Of a stretch of 64,000 nt of DNA, positions 8,380 to 17,537 are shown one piece after another. Position 1 is the first letter of the stretch; each line of letters starts with the position of its first letter. The notes below the pieces were generated by a model. It did no database searches, was not told the origin of the DNA, and saw nothing but the letters and a program-made list of their open reading frames with translations. This stretch comes from Paraburkholderia kururiensis JCM 10599 = LMG 19447 (GTDB lineage: Bacteria > Pseudomonadota > Gammaproteobacteria > Burkholderiales > Burkholderiaceae). The stretch covers positions 1 through 64,000 of the forward strand of contig NZ_RJZE01000009.1 in the NCBI RefSeq assembly GCF_003986935.1, read 5' to 3'. The translations under genes and the position numbers were made by a program.

Positions 8380-9162
8380 TCACTCGCCGCTTGCCGCGTG
8401 AAACCCGAGGTATTCGTGCAGGTCGGGCAAGGCGTCCGGTGCGCGTGCTTCTGCATCGACGGAAGCCAACGTGTCACGTGTGCTGCGACGGTTCGAAATC
8501 AAGGTCCACGATGCCGGGTTCGCATCTTCGCCAACGACTTCGTCCTCGCGCATTGCCGCAGCGATTGCATTCGCCATCGCCTCGCGCCCCGGCGCGATCA
8601 CCACAAAGCCCTCGTTCGCCAACGCCGCCGTGCGCACGCCCAGCACGTCGCAGAGTTTGCGTTTAGCCCCGACGTCGTGGATATCGGCCTCGCGGAAAGC
8701 CTCGATAGTCGCCACGAGCGACGGGTCCGCATAACGCCCCGCCACTTCGAGCACGGGATGACGTTCATCCCATGCCTCGGGTGGACACAGTTTGGCGGCC
8801 GGCTGAAGCTCGATGAACGGATTGATCTCCGCCGGATAAATGCGACATACGCGCGGCCGGCGATCGTACGCACCGCAGCGCAGGTCGGCTTGCAGATGCG
8901 GGCACGGCCCGTCGAACGCGGCCACGACGGTCACGATTACGCGTAACGGCAGCGTGCCGCTCATCGCCGGGAAGGAACGCCTGAACTTGTAGGCCGCGAG
9001 GCGATCGTCGGCGGCCGGCTCGACGGGCCACGGAATCGCGTCGCAGAGCAACTGTGTTTCTCCGCCGTCGCGCAGCCAGCCCGCCGCTTCGGCAAGGCTC
9101 AACGGAAGACGTAGGTCCCGGCAGCAGCGGCCGCACATCGTGCAGGAGAAATGTGAGGGCAT
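8380..9162 (-). CDS. YkgJ-family cysteine-cluster protein
   Basis: 260 residues starting MPSHFSCTMCGRCC. Cysteines of the family zinc/iron-chelating cluster are visible at the N-terminus (C-x2-C-x2-CC), then C-P-H-L, C-G-x-Y-x-x-R-P-x-x-C-R-x-Y-P, and a further Cys. The fold probably binds a metal; function is unknown. The longer frame upstream (to 9384) lacks family similarity, so I start at 9162. A 157-bp gap separates it from the DinB gene. Confidence 0.82.
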   Translation of the reverse strand: MPSHFSCTMCGRCCRDLRLPLSLAEAAGWLRDGGETQLLCDAIPWPVEPAADDRLAAYKFRRSFPAMSGTLPLRVIVTVVAAFDGPCPHLQADLRCGAYDRRPRVCRIYPAEINPFIELQPAAKLCPPEAWDERHPVLEVAGRYADPSLVATIEAFREADIHDVGAKRKLCDVLGVRTAALANEGFVVIAPGREAMANAIAAAMREDEVVGEDANPASWTLISNRRSTRDTLASVDAEARAPDALPDLHEYLGFHAASGE

Positions 9163-9302
9163 GGCGGTCCAATTCGGGAATGACAGGCGGGCAGGCTCTG
9201 GCGCGAAGCGTACTACGTGCGGCGTGATCGCGCCGCCGGCAGGACAAGGCCGTGCAAAACGCCAGACTGCTGCCATTCGGCTAGGGCTGATCTGGGGACA
9301 AC

Positions 9303-9329
9303 TGGTGCTGTCTGGTGCTGTCTGGTGCC
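9303..9329 (+). repeat. 10-bp tandem repeat, 2.7 copies
   Basis: Unit tggtgctgtc, copies at 9303, 9313 and a partial at 9323. It lies in the 290-bp region between the YkgJ and AraC genes. Confidence 0.7.
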
Positions 9330-9352
9330 GCGCAGCATGGGGCCTGAGGCCC

Positions 9353-9370
9353 GGCCAGCTTCGGCTGGCC
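9353..9370 (+). other. Stable hairpin with TTCG tetraloop
   Basis: Arms GGCCAGC and GCTGGCC close a TTCG loop. No T-run follows, so it is not a standard terminator. It lies 83 bp upstream of the AraC-type gene and could shape its leader RNA. Confidence 0.5.
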
Positions 9371-9452
9371 CCTGCCACCTTCACTCCTGCCGCACGATGC
9401 AGCCTAAACTACGGCATCCCGCCAGCCCACTGTCCGAAGAGTCCGAAGACGC

Positions 9453-10019
9453 ATGCCCGCCCGATCAGACCGTCGTGCCGCCTCGCCAGCTTCGCGCCCT
9501 GCTTCGTGCCCCGCTTCGGCAACCGACGGCGCCCTCGAAGACCCCGCCCTGCTGCGCCGCCTGCTGCGCGCCAAAGACCGCATGGACGCCGCCTCGCACG
9601 AGGCTTGGCCCGTCAGGCGTCTTGCGCAGGTCAGCGGCGTCTCCGAGGCCCACTTCGCGCGCTCGTTCAAGCGTGCCTTCGGCGTGCCGCCGCACCGCTA
9701 TCTGCTCACGCGTCGCATCGAGCAGGCCATCGCCCTGCTGCGCGACACCGAACTGAGTGTCACCGAGATCGCCTTCGCCACGGGCTGGGAGAGCCTCGGC
9801 ACGTTCGGACGCGTGTTTCGCGACGTCACGGGCCAAAGCCCCGGCACCCTGCGCGCCGCGACACGCACGGAGCAGGCCGGCACGCGCGAACTGGAGCGCA
9901 TCCCCGCCTGCGTGCTGAAGGCCGCGCAGCGTCCCGACCTCACCATCGCAGTTTTGGAGAAGCGCCGCCGCGCGGCCGGCGCTACATTCGCGCCATCTAC
10001 CCAGGAGGAGGCGTCATGA
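9453..10019 (+). CDS. AraC-family transcriptional regulator
   Basis: 188 residues with two HTH motifs at about 48-145 (VRRLAQVSGVSEAHFARSFKRAFG and VTEIAFATGWESLGTFGRVFRDVTG), preceded by an Arg/Ala/Ser-rich N-terminus and with no ligand domain. The start ATG 9453 lacks a good ribosome binding site; ATG 9582 is an alternative. Its last 4 nt overlap the VOC gene, so it probably regulates or co-senses with it. Confidence 0.87.
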   Translation: MPARSDRRAASPASRPASCPASATDGALEDPALLRRLLRAKDRMDAASHEAWPVRRLAQVSGVSEAHFARSFKRAFGVPPHRYLLTRRIEQAIALLRDTELSVTEIAFATGWESLGTFGRVFRDVTGQSPGTLRAATRTEQAGTRELERIPACVLKAAQRPDLTIAVLEKRRRAAGATFAPSTQEEAS

Positions 10020-10432
10020 ATCAGGGCATCAACGTGGTGGGCCTTTACGTCGACAACCAGGACGAAGCGCTCGCGTTCTACGTCGACAAACTCGGCTTTC
10101 GCGTGCATACGGACGTAAGCAACGGCCCGTACCGCTGGCTGACGGTGCAGCACCCCGACCAGCCGTCGTTCCAGCTGGGTCTGTTTCTGCCTGGGCCGCC
10201 CATCCACGACGCCGCCACCGCGCAAACCTTGCTCGCCATGGTGGCCAAGGGCGCCATGCCGCCGCTCGTGCTTTCCGTCGACGACTGTCGGGCCAGCTAC
10301 GCCCAACTCAGAGAACGCGGCGTGGAGTTCACCCAGGAACCGGTAGACCGCTTCGGCAGCGTGGACGCCGGCTTTCGCGACCCCGCCGGCAACGGCTGGA
10401 AGATGATTCAGGCGGCAAAAAGCACCGCCTGA
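10016..10432 (+). CDS. VOC-family (glyoxalase/bleomycin resistance) protein
   Basis: 138 residues with the paired beta-alpha-beta-beta-beta modules of VOC proteins (GLYVDNQDEALAFYVDKLGF and, at the end, FRDPAGNGWKMIQ). The start has AGGAGG 4 nt upstream inside the AraC gene. AraC-VOC pairs are common; members act on small molecules or sequester antibiotics. Substrate unknown. Confidence 0.88.
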   Translation: MNQGINVVGLYVDNQDEALAFYVDKLGFRVHTDVSNGPYRWLTVQHPDQPSFQLGLFLPGPPIHDAATAQTLLAMVAKGAMPPLVLSVDDCRASYAQLRERGVEFTQEPVDRFGSVDAGFRDPAGNGWKMIQAAKSTA

Positions 10433-10434
10433 GC

Positions 10435-10600
10435 GTGGGCCGGGCCGATGTGGCCCGCAGTGCCGGGCCCGACCAGGCCAGGCCACGCCACGCCGTGTGG
10501 CGCTGCGCTGCGCCAGGCCAGGCGCCAGGCCGCACCGGGCCATGCCGCCCGCCCACGGGGCCCTACCGCGCCAGCTACAGGCCTGACGCGCCGCGGCGGA
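10435..10600. other. GC-rich intergenic stretch with short direct and inverted repeats
   Basis: Between the VOC and MFS genes (10433-10647), dense runs of ggccaggc- and cacgcc-like words without a fixed period. I see no gene in it. Confidence 0.4.
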
Positions 10601-10647
10601 ACAAGCCTTGCTGCCTTCGTCGGGGTATCTACACCGCGGAGGACGCC

Positions 10648-11844
10648 ATGCACGCACGCCTCTCGCAGCCCGCGGCGCTGAGCGGTCACGCATCGCTCGT
10701 CGCGGCCGCCGTGCTGCTCGGCACGCTCTATGCCGGCAGTACCCTCGTCACGCCGCTCTACCCGCTTTATCAGCGCGCATTCGGCTTGTCCGACCTGACC
10801 ATCACGCTCGTCTATGCGACGTATGTGGTGGGCAATCTGGGCGCGCTGCTCGCAATGGGACGCGTGTCCGACCAGGCCGGCCGGCGGCCCGTGAGCCTGC
10901 TGGTGCTCGCCGTGGGCGGCACGAGTGCGCTGCTGTTCCTGCTGGCCATCCATCCCGCGCTGCTTTTCATCGCGCGGGCCGCGAGCGGCCTCGCCATCGG
11001 CGTGGGCGCGGCGACGGCAACCGCGTGGATCGCCGACCTGCACTCGGCCAAAGACAAGGCGCCCGCGAGCCGGCTCGCCGCAGCCGTCAACCTGGCCGGT
11101 CTCGCCGGTGGCGTGGCGGTGGCGGGCCTGCTCGCGCAATTCGCGCCGTGGCCGCTGCGCACCGTCTACGTGGTCTACCTGCTGATCCTGTTCGTGACCG
11201 CCGCGCTCACTCTGCGCACGCGCGAGACCGTCGAGCACTCGACGCACGCCAGCCAGCCTCTGTCTTTCAGGCCCCGTATCGGCGTGCCTGGACAAGCGCG
11301 CGCCGCGTTCGTGGCGCCCGCTGTCACGGCGTTCGCCACCTTCGCGCTGCTCGGTTTCTACGCCGCGCTGCTGCCCAACCTGCTCGCGAACAGCATGCAC
11401 GTGCATAGCCCCGCGCTCAGCGGCGCCGTGGTGGCCGAACTGTTTGCAGTGGGCGCGGCCACAGTCGTCCTGACGCCCACGCTCACGGCCCGTGCCACGA
11501 TGTTCGCCGGCTTGTGGCTGCTCCCGCCGAGCCTCGCGCTGCTGCTGTGGGCGCAGGTGGCCGGATCGATCGCGGTGCTGATCGGGGCGACCGCCCTATG
11601 CGGGATCGCCTCCGCCTACGGATTTCGCGGCAGCCTCCAGGAGGTCAACCGCATCGCGCCGCCGGAGCATCGCGCTGAACTGCTGTCGGCGTATCTGTTG
11701 TGCTGCTATAGCGGCAATTCGCTGCCGGCTGTGGGCGTGGCGGTGCTGTCGAGGTACGTAGGGCACCTCTGGGCGGACGGGATTTTTGCGGCGGTTTCGG
11801 TGGGGCTGGTCGGGGTGGCGTTGGGGGTGGGCAGGCGCAGGTGA
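10648..11844 (+). CDS. MFS transporter (DHA1-like efflux)
   Basis: 398 residues, about 12 membrane spans, with the MFS loop 2-3 signature as GRVSDQAGRRP at about 72-82. GGAGG lies 6 nt before the start. Probably drug or metabolite efflux; substrate not deducible. It follows the AraC-VOC pair on the same strand after a 215-bp repeat-rich gap. Confidence 0.88.
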   Translation: MHARLSQPAALSGHASLVAAAVLLGTLYAGSTLVTPLYPLYQRAFGLSDLTITLVYATYVVGNLGALLAMGRVSDQAGRRPVSLLVLAVGGTSALLFLLAIHPALLFIARAASGLAIGVGAATATAWIADLHSAKDKAPASRLAAAVNLAGLAGGVAVAGLLAQFAPWPLRTVYVVYLLILFVTAALTLRTRETVEHSTHASQPLSFRPRIGVPGQARAAFVAPAVTAFATFALLGFYAALLPNLLANSMHVHSPALSGAVVAELFAVGAATVVLTPTLTARATMFAGLWLLPPSLALLLWAQVAGSIAVLIGATALCGIASAYGFRGSLQEVNRIAPPEHRAELLSAYLLCCYSGNSLPAVGVAVLSRYVGHLWADGIFAAVSVGLVGVALGVGRRR

Positions 11845-11931
11845 GACGAGGCGCAGTTCGTGCGGCGGCCTGATGGCGAAACTGCGTAGAATCCCGATCC
11901 ATCACGTTCGACGCACACAACGAGACCATCG

Positions 11932-13473
11932 ATGGACCCCGCACAATCGAATCTGCCCTCGGGCGCCGACCGATACCAGACGGCGGTCTCGCTTTATTCC
12001 AGCGGCAACGTAGCCGCGGCGTTGAGCGCACTCGAGCCGGTGCTCGAAGCGGGTGTGCCCGATGGCGCTGAGCGGGCGCAGGCGTTGAATCTGGCCGCGG
12101 CTTGCGCATTGCATCTGGATCACAAGCTCGATGCCGAACGCTATTGGCGGATGGCGATCGAAGCCGACCCGCACTGCGCTCAAGCGCATTACAACCTGGG
12201 CGTGCTGCTGCATGGTCTCGATCGATCTGCCGAGGCGCAGACGTGCTACCGCGCGGCGCTGGCGGTGCGCCCCGACTACCTCGAGGCGCACCACAATCTG
12301 TGTGCCTTGCTGAAGACGTGCGGCCGCTTGCCGGATGCCGAGGCCGCCTGCCGCCAGGCACTTTCGCTGTTTCCCGATCATCCGGTTCTGCTTCACAGTC
12401 TCGGGACGGTGCTCGTCGAACTGGAGCGCTTGCAGGAAGCGGAAGCCACCTACCGGAAAGCGCTCGCAATCGACCCCCACTACGCCGACGCCCGGTGCAA
12501 GCTCGGCGCGCTGCTGTTGAGCCTCGGCCGGTTCGAAGAAGGCTGGCCGCTGTTCGAAGCCCGCTACGACGCCGCTTTGACGGACCGGACCGCGGCGCCT
12601 CCCGGCGTTGCCTACGCGCAATGGCAGGGGCAATCGCTGCAAGGCAAGGCCGTGCTCGTCTGGCAGGAACAGGGCTTCGGCGACATGATCCAGTTCGGGC
12701 GCTATCTCTCGTTGCTGAAAGCGCGCGGCGCGGCGTGGATCACGCTCGCCTGCGCGCCGGCGCTGCACCGGTTGTTCCGCAGCCTGCCGGGGATCGACGC
12801 AGTGGTCGATGGCCATTCCGATCTTGCGCGCGCCCCGCACGACTACTGGACGTTGCCGCTCAGCATCGCGCACCTTGCCGGTACCACGCTCGGGTCCATT
12901 CCCCCCGCCGCGTACCTGCAGCCGGATGGGGCGCTCGTCGAGACGTGGCGGGCTCGGGTGGCGCCGCTGAAGGGACTCAAAATCGGCCTCGTCTGGAAAG
13001 GCCATGCCGGTCACGGCAATGATCGCAACCGGTCCCTGCCCTCGCTCGAAACGTTGCGGCCGTTGCTGAACGTGCCGGGCGTCAGCTTCGTGAGTTTGCA
13101 GAAGGGGCAAGCGGAAGCCGAGGTGAGCGCGCTCGAGGGCGGCCCCTTCGTGCTCGATGCCGCACCGGACATCACCGATTTCGCCGATAGTGCGGCGCTC
13201 ATCGCGCAGCTCGATCTGGTGATCAGCGTAGACACCGCGGTCGCGCATCTTGCCGGTTCGTTGGGCAAGCCGTGCTGGGTCATGCTTCCGGCGCTGGGGC
13301 TCGACTGGCGATGGGTGCGCGGGCGAATGGATTCGCCCTGGTATCCGGCAACGATGCGCTTGTTCCGGCAAGCGGAGCCGGGACAGTGGGCGCCCGTGGT
13401 CGAACAGATCGCCGCGGCGTGCCTGGATGCTGCCGCGGGGTATGCGGCGGCGTCCCATCCCCAGGGCGTTTGA
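11932..13473 (+). CDS. TPR protein with glycosyltransferase-like C-terminal domain
   Basis: 513 residues. Residues about 10-215 hold about six TPR units (for example HYNLGVLLHGLDRSAEAQTCYRAAL). From about 225 a GT-B type domain follows (VWQEQGFGDMIQFGRYL; LVWKGHAGHGNDRNRSL; and near the end DLVISVDTAVAHLAGSLGKPCWVML), as in heptosyltransferase-like, TPR-linked enzymes. It may glycosylate a protein or surface structure; acceptor unknown. The start has only a weak ribosome binding site. Confidence 0.82.
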   Translation: MDPAQSNLPSGADRYQTAVSLYSSGNVAAALSALEPVLEAGVPDGAERAQALNLAAACALHLDHKLDAERYWRMAIEADPHCAQAHYNLGVLLHGLDRSAEAQTCYRAALAVRPDYLEAHHNLCALLKTCGRLPDAEAACRQALSLFPDHPVLLHSLGTVLVELERLQEAEATYRKALAIDPHYADARCKLGALLLSLGRFEEGWPLFEARYDAALTDRTAAPPGVAYAQWQGQSLQGKAVLVWQEQGFGDMIQFGRYLSLLKARGAAWITLACAPALHRLFRSLPGIDAVVDGHSDLARAPHDYWTLPLSIAHLAGTTLGSIPPAAYLQPDGALVETWRARVAPLKGLKIGLVWKGHAGHGNDRNRSLPSLETLRPLLNVPGVSFVSLQKGQAEAEVSALEGGPFVLDAAPDITDFADSAALIAQLDLVISVDTAVAHLAGSLGKPCWVMLPALGLDWRWVRGRMDSPWYPATMRLFRQAEPGQWAPVVEQIAAACLDAAAGYAAASHPQGV

Positions 13474-13556
13474 CTGCAAGTTCAGGGCGGTCCCCGGCCC
13501 ATCGAGCTTGCCGCGGCTATCGAGCTTTTAAGCGAAGCAGGCCGCGCCTGCCACGC

Positions 13557-14543
13557 TCACCTCATCACCAGCACCGCCGCTCCCGAAACGCGCCCCGCTC
13601 TCAAATCGTCCAGCGCCCGGTTTGCGTCCGTTAGCGCGTACGGCGTTGTCTCGATGGCGAGCGGCACTGCGCCGGCAATGCGCATGAAGGCCTGGCCGTC
13701 TTCGCGCGTGAGATTCGCCACCGACACCACACGCCGCTCGCCCCACAGGAACGCGTAGGGAAACGACGGGATGTCGCTCATATGGATGCCGCCGCAGACC
13801 ACCGTGCCGCCCTTCACCACCGCTTGCAACGCGAGCGGGACGAGTGCGCCCACGGGCGCGAAAATCAGCGCGGCGTCGAGCGGCGCGGGGGGCATCTCGT
13901 CGCTGCCACCCGTCCATACGGCCCCCAGACGCTGCGCGAGCCCCTGGGCGGCAGCGTCGCCGCTGCGCGTGAACGCATAGACTTCGCGGCCTTGATGGCG
14001 CACCACCTGCGCAACGATGTGCGCCGCCGCGCCGAAGCCGTAGATGCCGATACGTTGCGCGTCGCCCGCCATACTCAACGTGCGGTAGCCGATCAGTCCC
14101 GCGCAGAGAAGCGGCGCGGCTTCAACGTCGCTGTAACGCTCGGGGAGATGGAAACAGTAGCGGCTGTCGGCGACGGTGCGCTCGGCATAGCCGCCGTCGA
14201 GCGTATAGCCCGTGAAGCGCGGATCGTCGCAGAGGTTCTCGCGGTGCGCGAGGCAATAGCGGCAATGTCCGCAGGTGTGCCCAACCCACGGCACGCCCAC
14301 GCGGTCGCCCACGGCGAAGCCCGTTACGCCCTCGCCCAACGCGGCCACGGTGCCCACGATTTCGTGGCCCGGAATGACGGGCCGTTTCGGTTCGGTGAGC
14401 TCGCCATCGACAACGTGCAGGTCGGTACGGCACACGCCGCACGCGTGGATGTCGATCAGCAGTTGCCCGGCTTCGGGCACCGGGTCGGGCAACGACATTT
14501 CCTTGAGATACGGTCCTGAGCCGTCGAATACCATCGCGCGCAC
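13557..14543 (-). CDS. Zinc-dependent alcohol dehydrogenase
   Basis: 328 residues of the medium-chain class. Catalytic zinc: C in HACGVCRTDLH, H-E in GHEIVG, and a later Cys. Structural zinc: C-G-H-C-R-Y-C-x7-C. The cofactor loop is GIYGFGAAAH rather than GxGGxG. A GTG start at 14543 is chosen because AAGGAG lies 7 nt upstream; ATG 14534 is internal to it. Alcohol dehydrogenases of this type occur in the lxa-like locus and could regenerate NAD+ when oxygen is absent. It is divergent from the nitroreductase. Confidence 0.92.
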   Translation of the reverse strand: MRAMVFDGSGPYLKEMSLPDPVPEAGQLLIDIHACGVCRTDLHVVDGELTEPKRPVIPGHEIVGTVAALGEGVTGFAVGDRVGVPWVGHTCGHCRYCLAHRENLCDDPRFTGYTLDGGYAERTVADSRYCFHLPERYSDVEAAPLLCAGLIGYRTLSMAGDAQRIGIYGFGAAAHIVAQVVRHQGREVYAFTRSGDAAAQGLAQRLGAVWTGGSDEMPPAPLDAALIFAPVGALVPLALQAVVKGGTVVCGGIHMSDIPSFPYAFLWGERRVVSVANLTREDGQAFMRIAGAVPLAIETTPYALTDANRALDDLRAGRVSGAAVLVMR

Positions 14544-14558
14544 GCTGTCTCTCCTTCG

Positions 14559-14572
14559 CTGACCTGCATCAA
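14559..14572 (+). promoter_or_regulatory. FNR-like box CTGACCTGCATCAA
   Basis: 8 of 10 matches to TTGAT-N4-ATCAA. A weak GACGAT (14595-14600) sits 32 bp from its centre, giving a possible start near 14607 for the Acg-like gene. It is too close to the alcohol dehydrogenase start to activate that gene from -41.5. Confidence 0.4.
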
Positions 14573-14717
14573 CTCCGCCCCCACCGCGCGCTGCGACGAT
14601 AAATCGAATGGCGGCGCGGTGCCTGCATGCGGCGGCTTCGCATTCCGCTCGTTGCACTCATTGCGAAGATGCCGCACGTTCCGCTCATCTTCCGTATCAG
14701 CCGAGGGAGGCCGCAAG

Positions 14718-15749
14718 ATGGACCATGTTACGCGTTCCGCCGCGTGGGATGTCGACGAACAACGGCTCGCACCGTCCGCCAGCGTCGAAGAAAAGTTGCG
14801 CTTCGCGCTCCAGTACGCGGTGCTCGCGCCGTCGAGCCACAACACGCAGCCCTGGCGCTTCATCGTGGACCGCGACGCGGTGACGCTATGCGCCGACCGC
14901 CTGCGCGCGCTACCCGTCGTGGATCCCTTCGACCGCGAACTCATCATCAGTTGCGGCGCGGCACTCTTCAATCTGCGCGTGGCGCTGCAGCACTTCGGCC
15001 TCGCTTACGCGATCACGGTGTTTCCGTCGCATGCCGACCCCGACGTGCTGGCCCACGTGCGCATCGTGCCCGGCGGCCATCGCGATGCCTCGCTCGAGGC
15101 GCTCTTTCCCGCCATCGTGCGACGCATGACGACGCGCGCCGCGTTCGCCGACGAACCGGTCCCGCCCGCCGCGCAGCGCCGCTTGATCGAAGCCGGCGCG
15201 GCCGAGGGTGCGGACGTCGCGTGCATCGACGCCCCCGCGCAGCGCGAGCGCATTGCCGAACTCATCGCCGATGCCGACCGCGTTCAGTTCGCGGACGCGC
15301 GCTTTCGCCGCGAACTGGCGAGCTGGGTGCATCCGCGCCGCAGCGACGACGGCATGCCGGCCTACGCGGCGGGCGTGCCCGCGCTGCTCGACGTCGCGGC
15401 GCCGCTCCTGACCTCGGTGATTCGCACCTTCGACGTGGGCGGCGGCATGGCCGCGGCGCATCACCGGCTCGTGGAAGGCTCGCCGCTCCTCGTAGCCCTC
15501 TCCACCGGCGCCGACAACGCCGAAGCGTGGCTCGCCACGGGCCAGGCGCTCGAACGCCTGCTGCTGACCGCGGTCCACGAGGGCTACACCGCGTCGTATC
15601 TGAACCAGCCCATCGAAACGCCGGAGCTGCGCGAGCGGCTGCGGGCGGCGCTCGGCACGACGTCCACGCCGCAGCTGTTGCTGCGCATCGGCCGCGGCCC
15701 CGATGCCATGCACGCACCGAGGCGACCGCTTGCCGACGTGGTGTCGTGA
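14718..15749 (+). CDS. Acg-like nitroreductase-fold protein
   Basis: 343 residues. It has APSSHNTQPWRF near residue 35, typical of the Acg/FMN-binding group, and a second nitroreductase half after residue 200 (EGYTASYLNQPIE). In Mycobacterium tuberculosis, Acg (Rv2032) belongs to the hypoxic DosR regulon and is thought to store or bind flavin. GAGGGAGG precedes the ATG. A weak FNR-like box lies upstream. Actual activity is unknown. Confidence 0.85.
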   Translation: MDHVTRSAAWDVDEQRLAPSASVEEKLRFALQYAVLAPSSHNTQPWRFIVDRDAVTLCADRLRALPVVDPFDRELIISCGAALFNLRVALQHFGLAYAITVFPSHADPDVLAHVRIVPGGHRDASLEALFPAIVRRMTTRAAFADEPVPPAAQRRLIEAGAAEGADVACIDAPAQRERIAELIADADRVQFADARFRRELASWVHPRRSDDGMPAYAAGVPALLDVAAPLLTSVIRTFDVGGGMAAAHHRLVEGSPLLVALSTGADNAEAWLATGQALERLLLTAVHEGYTASYLNQPIETPELRERLRAALGTTSTPQLLLRIGRGPDAMHAPRRPLADVVS

Positions 15750-15776
15750 GGGCATCGCGCAACGTCGCGGCTTGCC

Positions 15777-15899
15777 GGCTCAGTGTCGGCTCAATGCCGG
15801 CTCGATGTCGGATTGAGGGCGGCGCCAGGCCGCTTCAGGGCAACTTCAGGGCAACTTCAGGGCAACTTCAGGGCACTTTCAGGGCACCTTCAGGCCGGC
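15777..15899 (+). repeat. Two consecutive 11-bp tandem repeat blocks
   Basis: Four copies of a ggctcaatgcc-type unit (15777-15820) and six of ttcagggcaac (15834-15899), both with period 11. They separate the nitroreductase from the FNR box of the cytochrome gene. Confidence 0.85.
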
Positions 15900-15932
15900 T
15901 CCAACGCGCGCCTTCGCCGCGCCACAGCCACC

Positions 15933-15946
15933 TTGACGCGCATCAA
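15933..15946 (+). promoter_or_regulatory. FNR box TTGACGCGCATCAA for the cytochrome c gene
   Basis: 9 of 10 matches. TAGACT (15968-15973, 4 of 6) lies 31 bp from the centre, giving a class II promoter with start near 15981, 29 nt before the ATG at 16010. Confidence 0.65.
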
Positions 15947-16009
15947 TGACTGAACCGGCGTCCCTTTTAGACTGGATCCGGAATCGAGCGTCATTGAGGA
16001 GCATGAGAC

Positions 16010-16384
16010 ATGAAGGCCACATACAAGAACATGGGCGCTTGCGCGGCGTTGCTCGCGGGCTTTGCGGGTCTGGCAGGGCTCGCCGGCAGCGGCGCGGCGC
16101 ACGCGCAGCAAACGAAGCGGATGGCCGAACCCACTGAGCTGGTCGATCAGCAGCACTGCATGTTCTGCCATACGTCGGACTCGCCGTTTCTCGCGCCTTC
16201 GTTTCATCAGATCGCCGAACGCTATCGCAAGGTGCCCGACGCCACCGTGATGCTCGAACAGAAGCTGCGCCTGGGCGGCCGCGCCCATTGGGGCGACACG
16301 CCGATGCCGCTGCCGCCCGAGCGCGGCGGTCCGCTTTCGCCCGAGGACGCCCATACGCTGATCCAATGGGTCATGACGCAGTAG
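16010..16384 (+). CDS. Periplasmic monohaem cytochrome c
   Basis: 124 residues: signal peptide to about residue 32 (AAHA|Q), haem motif C50-M-F-C53-H54, and Met99 in DTPMP as likely axial ligand. A small class I cytochrome that could carry electrons in the periplasm. GAGGAG lies upstream. A 9-of-10 FNR box with a well placed -10 precedes it, so induction without oxygen is expected. Confidence 0.92.
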   Translation: MKATYKNMGACAALLAGFAGLAGLAGSGAAHAQQTKRMAEPTELVDQQHCMFCHTSDSPFLAPSFHQIAERYRKVPDATVMLEQKLRLGGRAHWGDTPMPLPPERGGPLSPEDAHTLIQWVMTQ

Positions 16385-16423
16385 GCGCACTGCACTGCAC
16401 GCCCCACCACTGGAGAGAACGCC

Positions 16424-16792
16424 ATGCGCATCACCATCCATCTCGACACGTTCGACAGCACCGATCCCGCGGTCTACGCGATCCTCTGGCTCGACAACGA
16501 GGCGCGCAAGTGGTCGCGCGAAGGGCACGCCGGCATGCATCTTCCCGAGTGGGGGAACCTGGCCACGACAGACGGCACCACGCGCATCGCAGACCCTGCG
16601 ACAGAGCGCGTGCTCTGCGAACTCGAAGGGCTCGATCTGGGCGCGGCGAATGGTCCGTTCGAAGGCGAAACCGGGCGCGTGCTGTGGCACCGGCATTCGC
16701 ATCACCCGGCCGTGAGCGGCCACTGGCACGTGCAATGCGTCGACGAGATGAAGACAGCGCCGGAAAGCGGCCTGTTCGCAGGGCCGGTCTAA
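16424..16792 (+). CDS. Conserved-looking hypothetical protein in operon with cytochrome c
   Basis: 122 residues, soluble, no signal peptide, rich in His and acidic residues at 90-110 (LWHRHSHHP, GHWHVQ). GGAGAG precedes the ATG. It is 39 nt after the cytochrome gene on the same strand, so it is probably under the same FNR promoter. Family not recognised; the His cluster could bind metal. Confidence 0.75.
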   Translation: MRITIHLDTFDSTDPAVYAILWLDNEARKWSREGHAGMHLPEWGNLATTDGTTRIADPATERVLCELEGLDLGAANGPFEGETGRVLWHRHSHHPAVSGHWHVQCVDEMKTAPESGLFAGPV

Positions 16793-16908
16793 CTGTCGCT
16801 ACCGTTCACCTCCTGTCGTTACTCCTGTTGTTACATCAAGCGGCGAACCGGATGGAGAGGGGCTAACCGCCCCTTCGCGTTGCCGCTCTGTCGCGCGCCG
16901 GCGCGGCG

Positions 16909-17229
16909 CTATCGCTTCCCCGACTCCAACTCCAACTGCTCCAGCTGCTTCTCGGCTTCGTCGAAAGCCTGCCTGACCGCCGTATTGGGATCGTCGCTCG
17001 TGCAATGGCGCACGGGCTTCAGTTCGTGAGAAGGCGTGATCAGATCGAGCCGCGCGTCGTAGCGTGGATGATCGCGATCGCCGTTCGAACGCATGAGTTC
17101 GATGGCGAGGTGGCAGCCCGCAAGCCCGCTCGCAAAGCGAAAAAGGCGCACGAGCTGGGCACCGGCCTCTGCTTCTATCTGTGCCGATCCAGCAAAGCCG
17201 AGATAGACGATCTGCATGCCGATTCCCAT
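16909..17229 (-). CDS. Short HPF/RaiA-type ribosome hibernation factor
   Basis: 106 residues. The middle and end match the S30AE fold (YDARLDLITPSHELKPVRH and NTAVRQAFDEAEKQLEQL), which binds the 30S decoding site and stores idle ribosomes. The start at 17229 has GGGAGG 5 nt upstream. A 9-of-10 FNR box lies 128 bp upstream in the right direction. Ribosome storage under oxygen loss fits the locus. Similarity is by pattern, so moderate certainty. Confidence 0.75.
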   Translation of the reverse strand: MGIGMQIVYLGFAGSAQIEAEAGAQLVRLFRFASGLAGCHLAIELMRSNGDRDHPRYDARLDLITPSHELKPVRHCTSDDPNTAVRQAFDEAEKQLEQLELESGKR

Positions 17230-17356
17230 GGTTACCTCCCGCCATCCGATGCGGCGCTCTGTTGCTGCTCATGAAGACTGCTCACGAAGGCCGTTCAAGC
17301 ATTGGATCGAACGGTTGAGCGTTGTAGACATCATTGCCGCTTACGCCCTTTTCCCG

Positions 17357-17370
17357 TTGATATGCGTCAA
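17357..17370 (-). promoter_or_regulatory. FNR box TTGATATGCGTCAA for the hibernation factor
   Basis: 9 of 10 matches. On the minus strand AATGAT (17335-17330, 4 of 6) lies 31 bp from the centre; start near 17322, leader about 93 nt. Confidence 0.6.
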
Positions 17371-17537
17371 GCAGGCTAATGCGCGCAGGGAACGTCCGCA
17401 GCGTCATGCGTGCGCGCAGCACGCGCGCCCACGTGCATGCGGTGAGCCCTTGACGACGATCAATCGCGCGCAACGGATGCCTCGTATCGTGGAATTCGCC
17501 GCCGGCATCGGCGCCGGCCACGAACCTTGAAAAGCTC

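Noticed and set aside
8308..8946. 212-residue plus-strand open frame
   Set aside because: Shadow of the YkgJ-type gene, whose cysteine motifs are clear on the minus strand.
16721..16735. TGGCACG...ATGC sigma-54-like element
   Set aside because: Inside a coding region with no gene suitably placed downstream.
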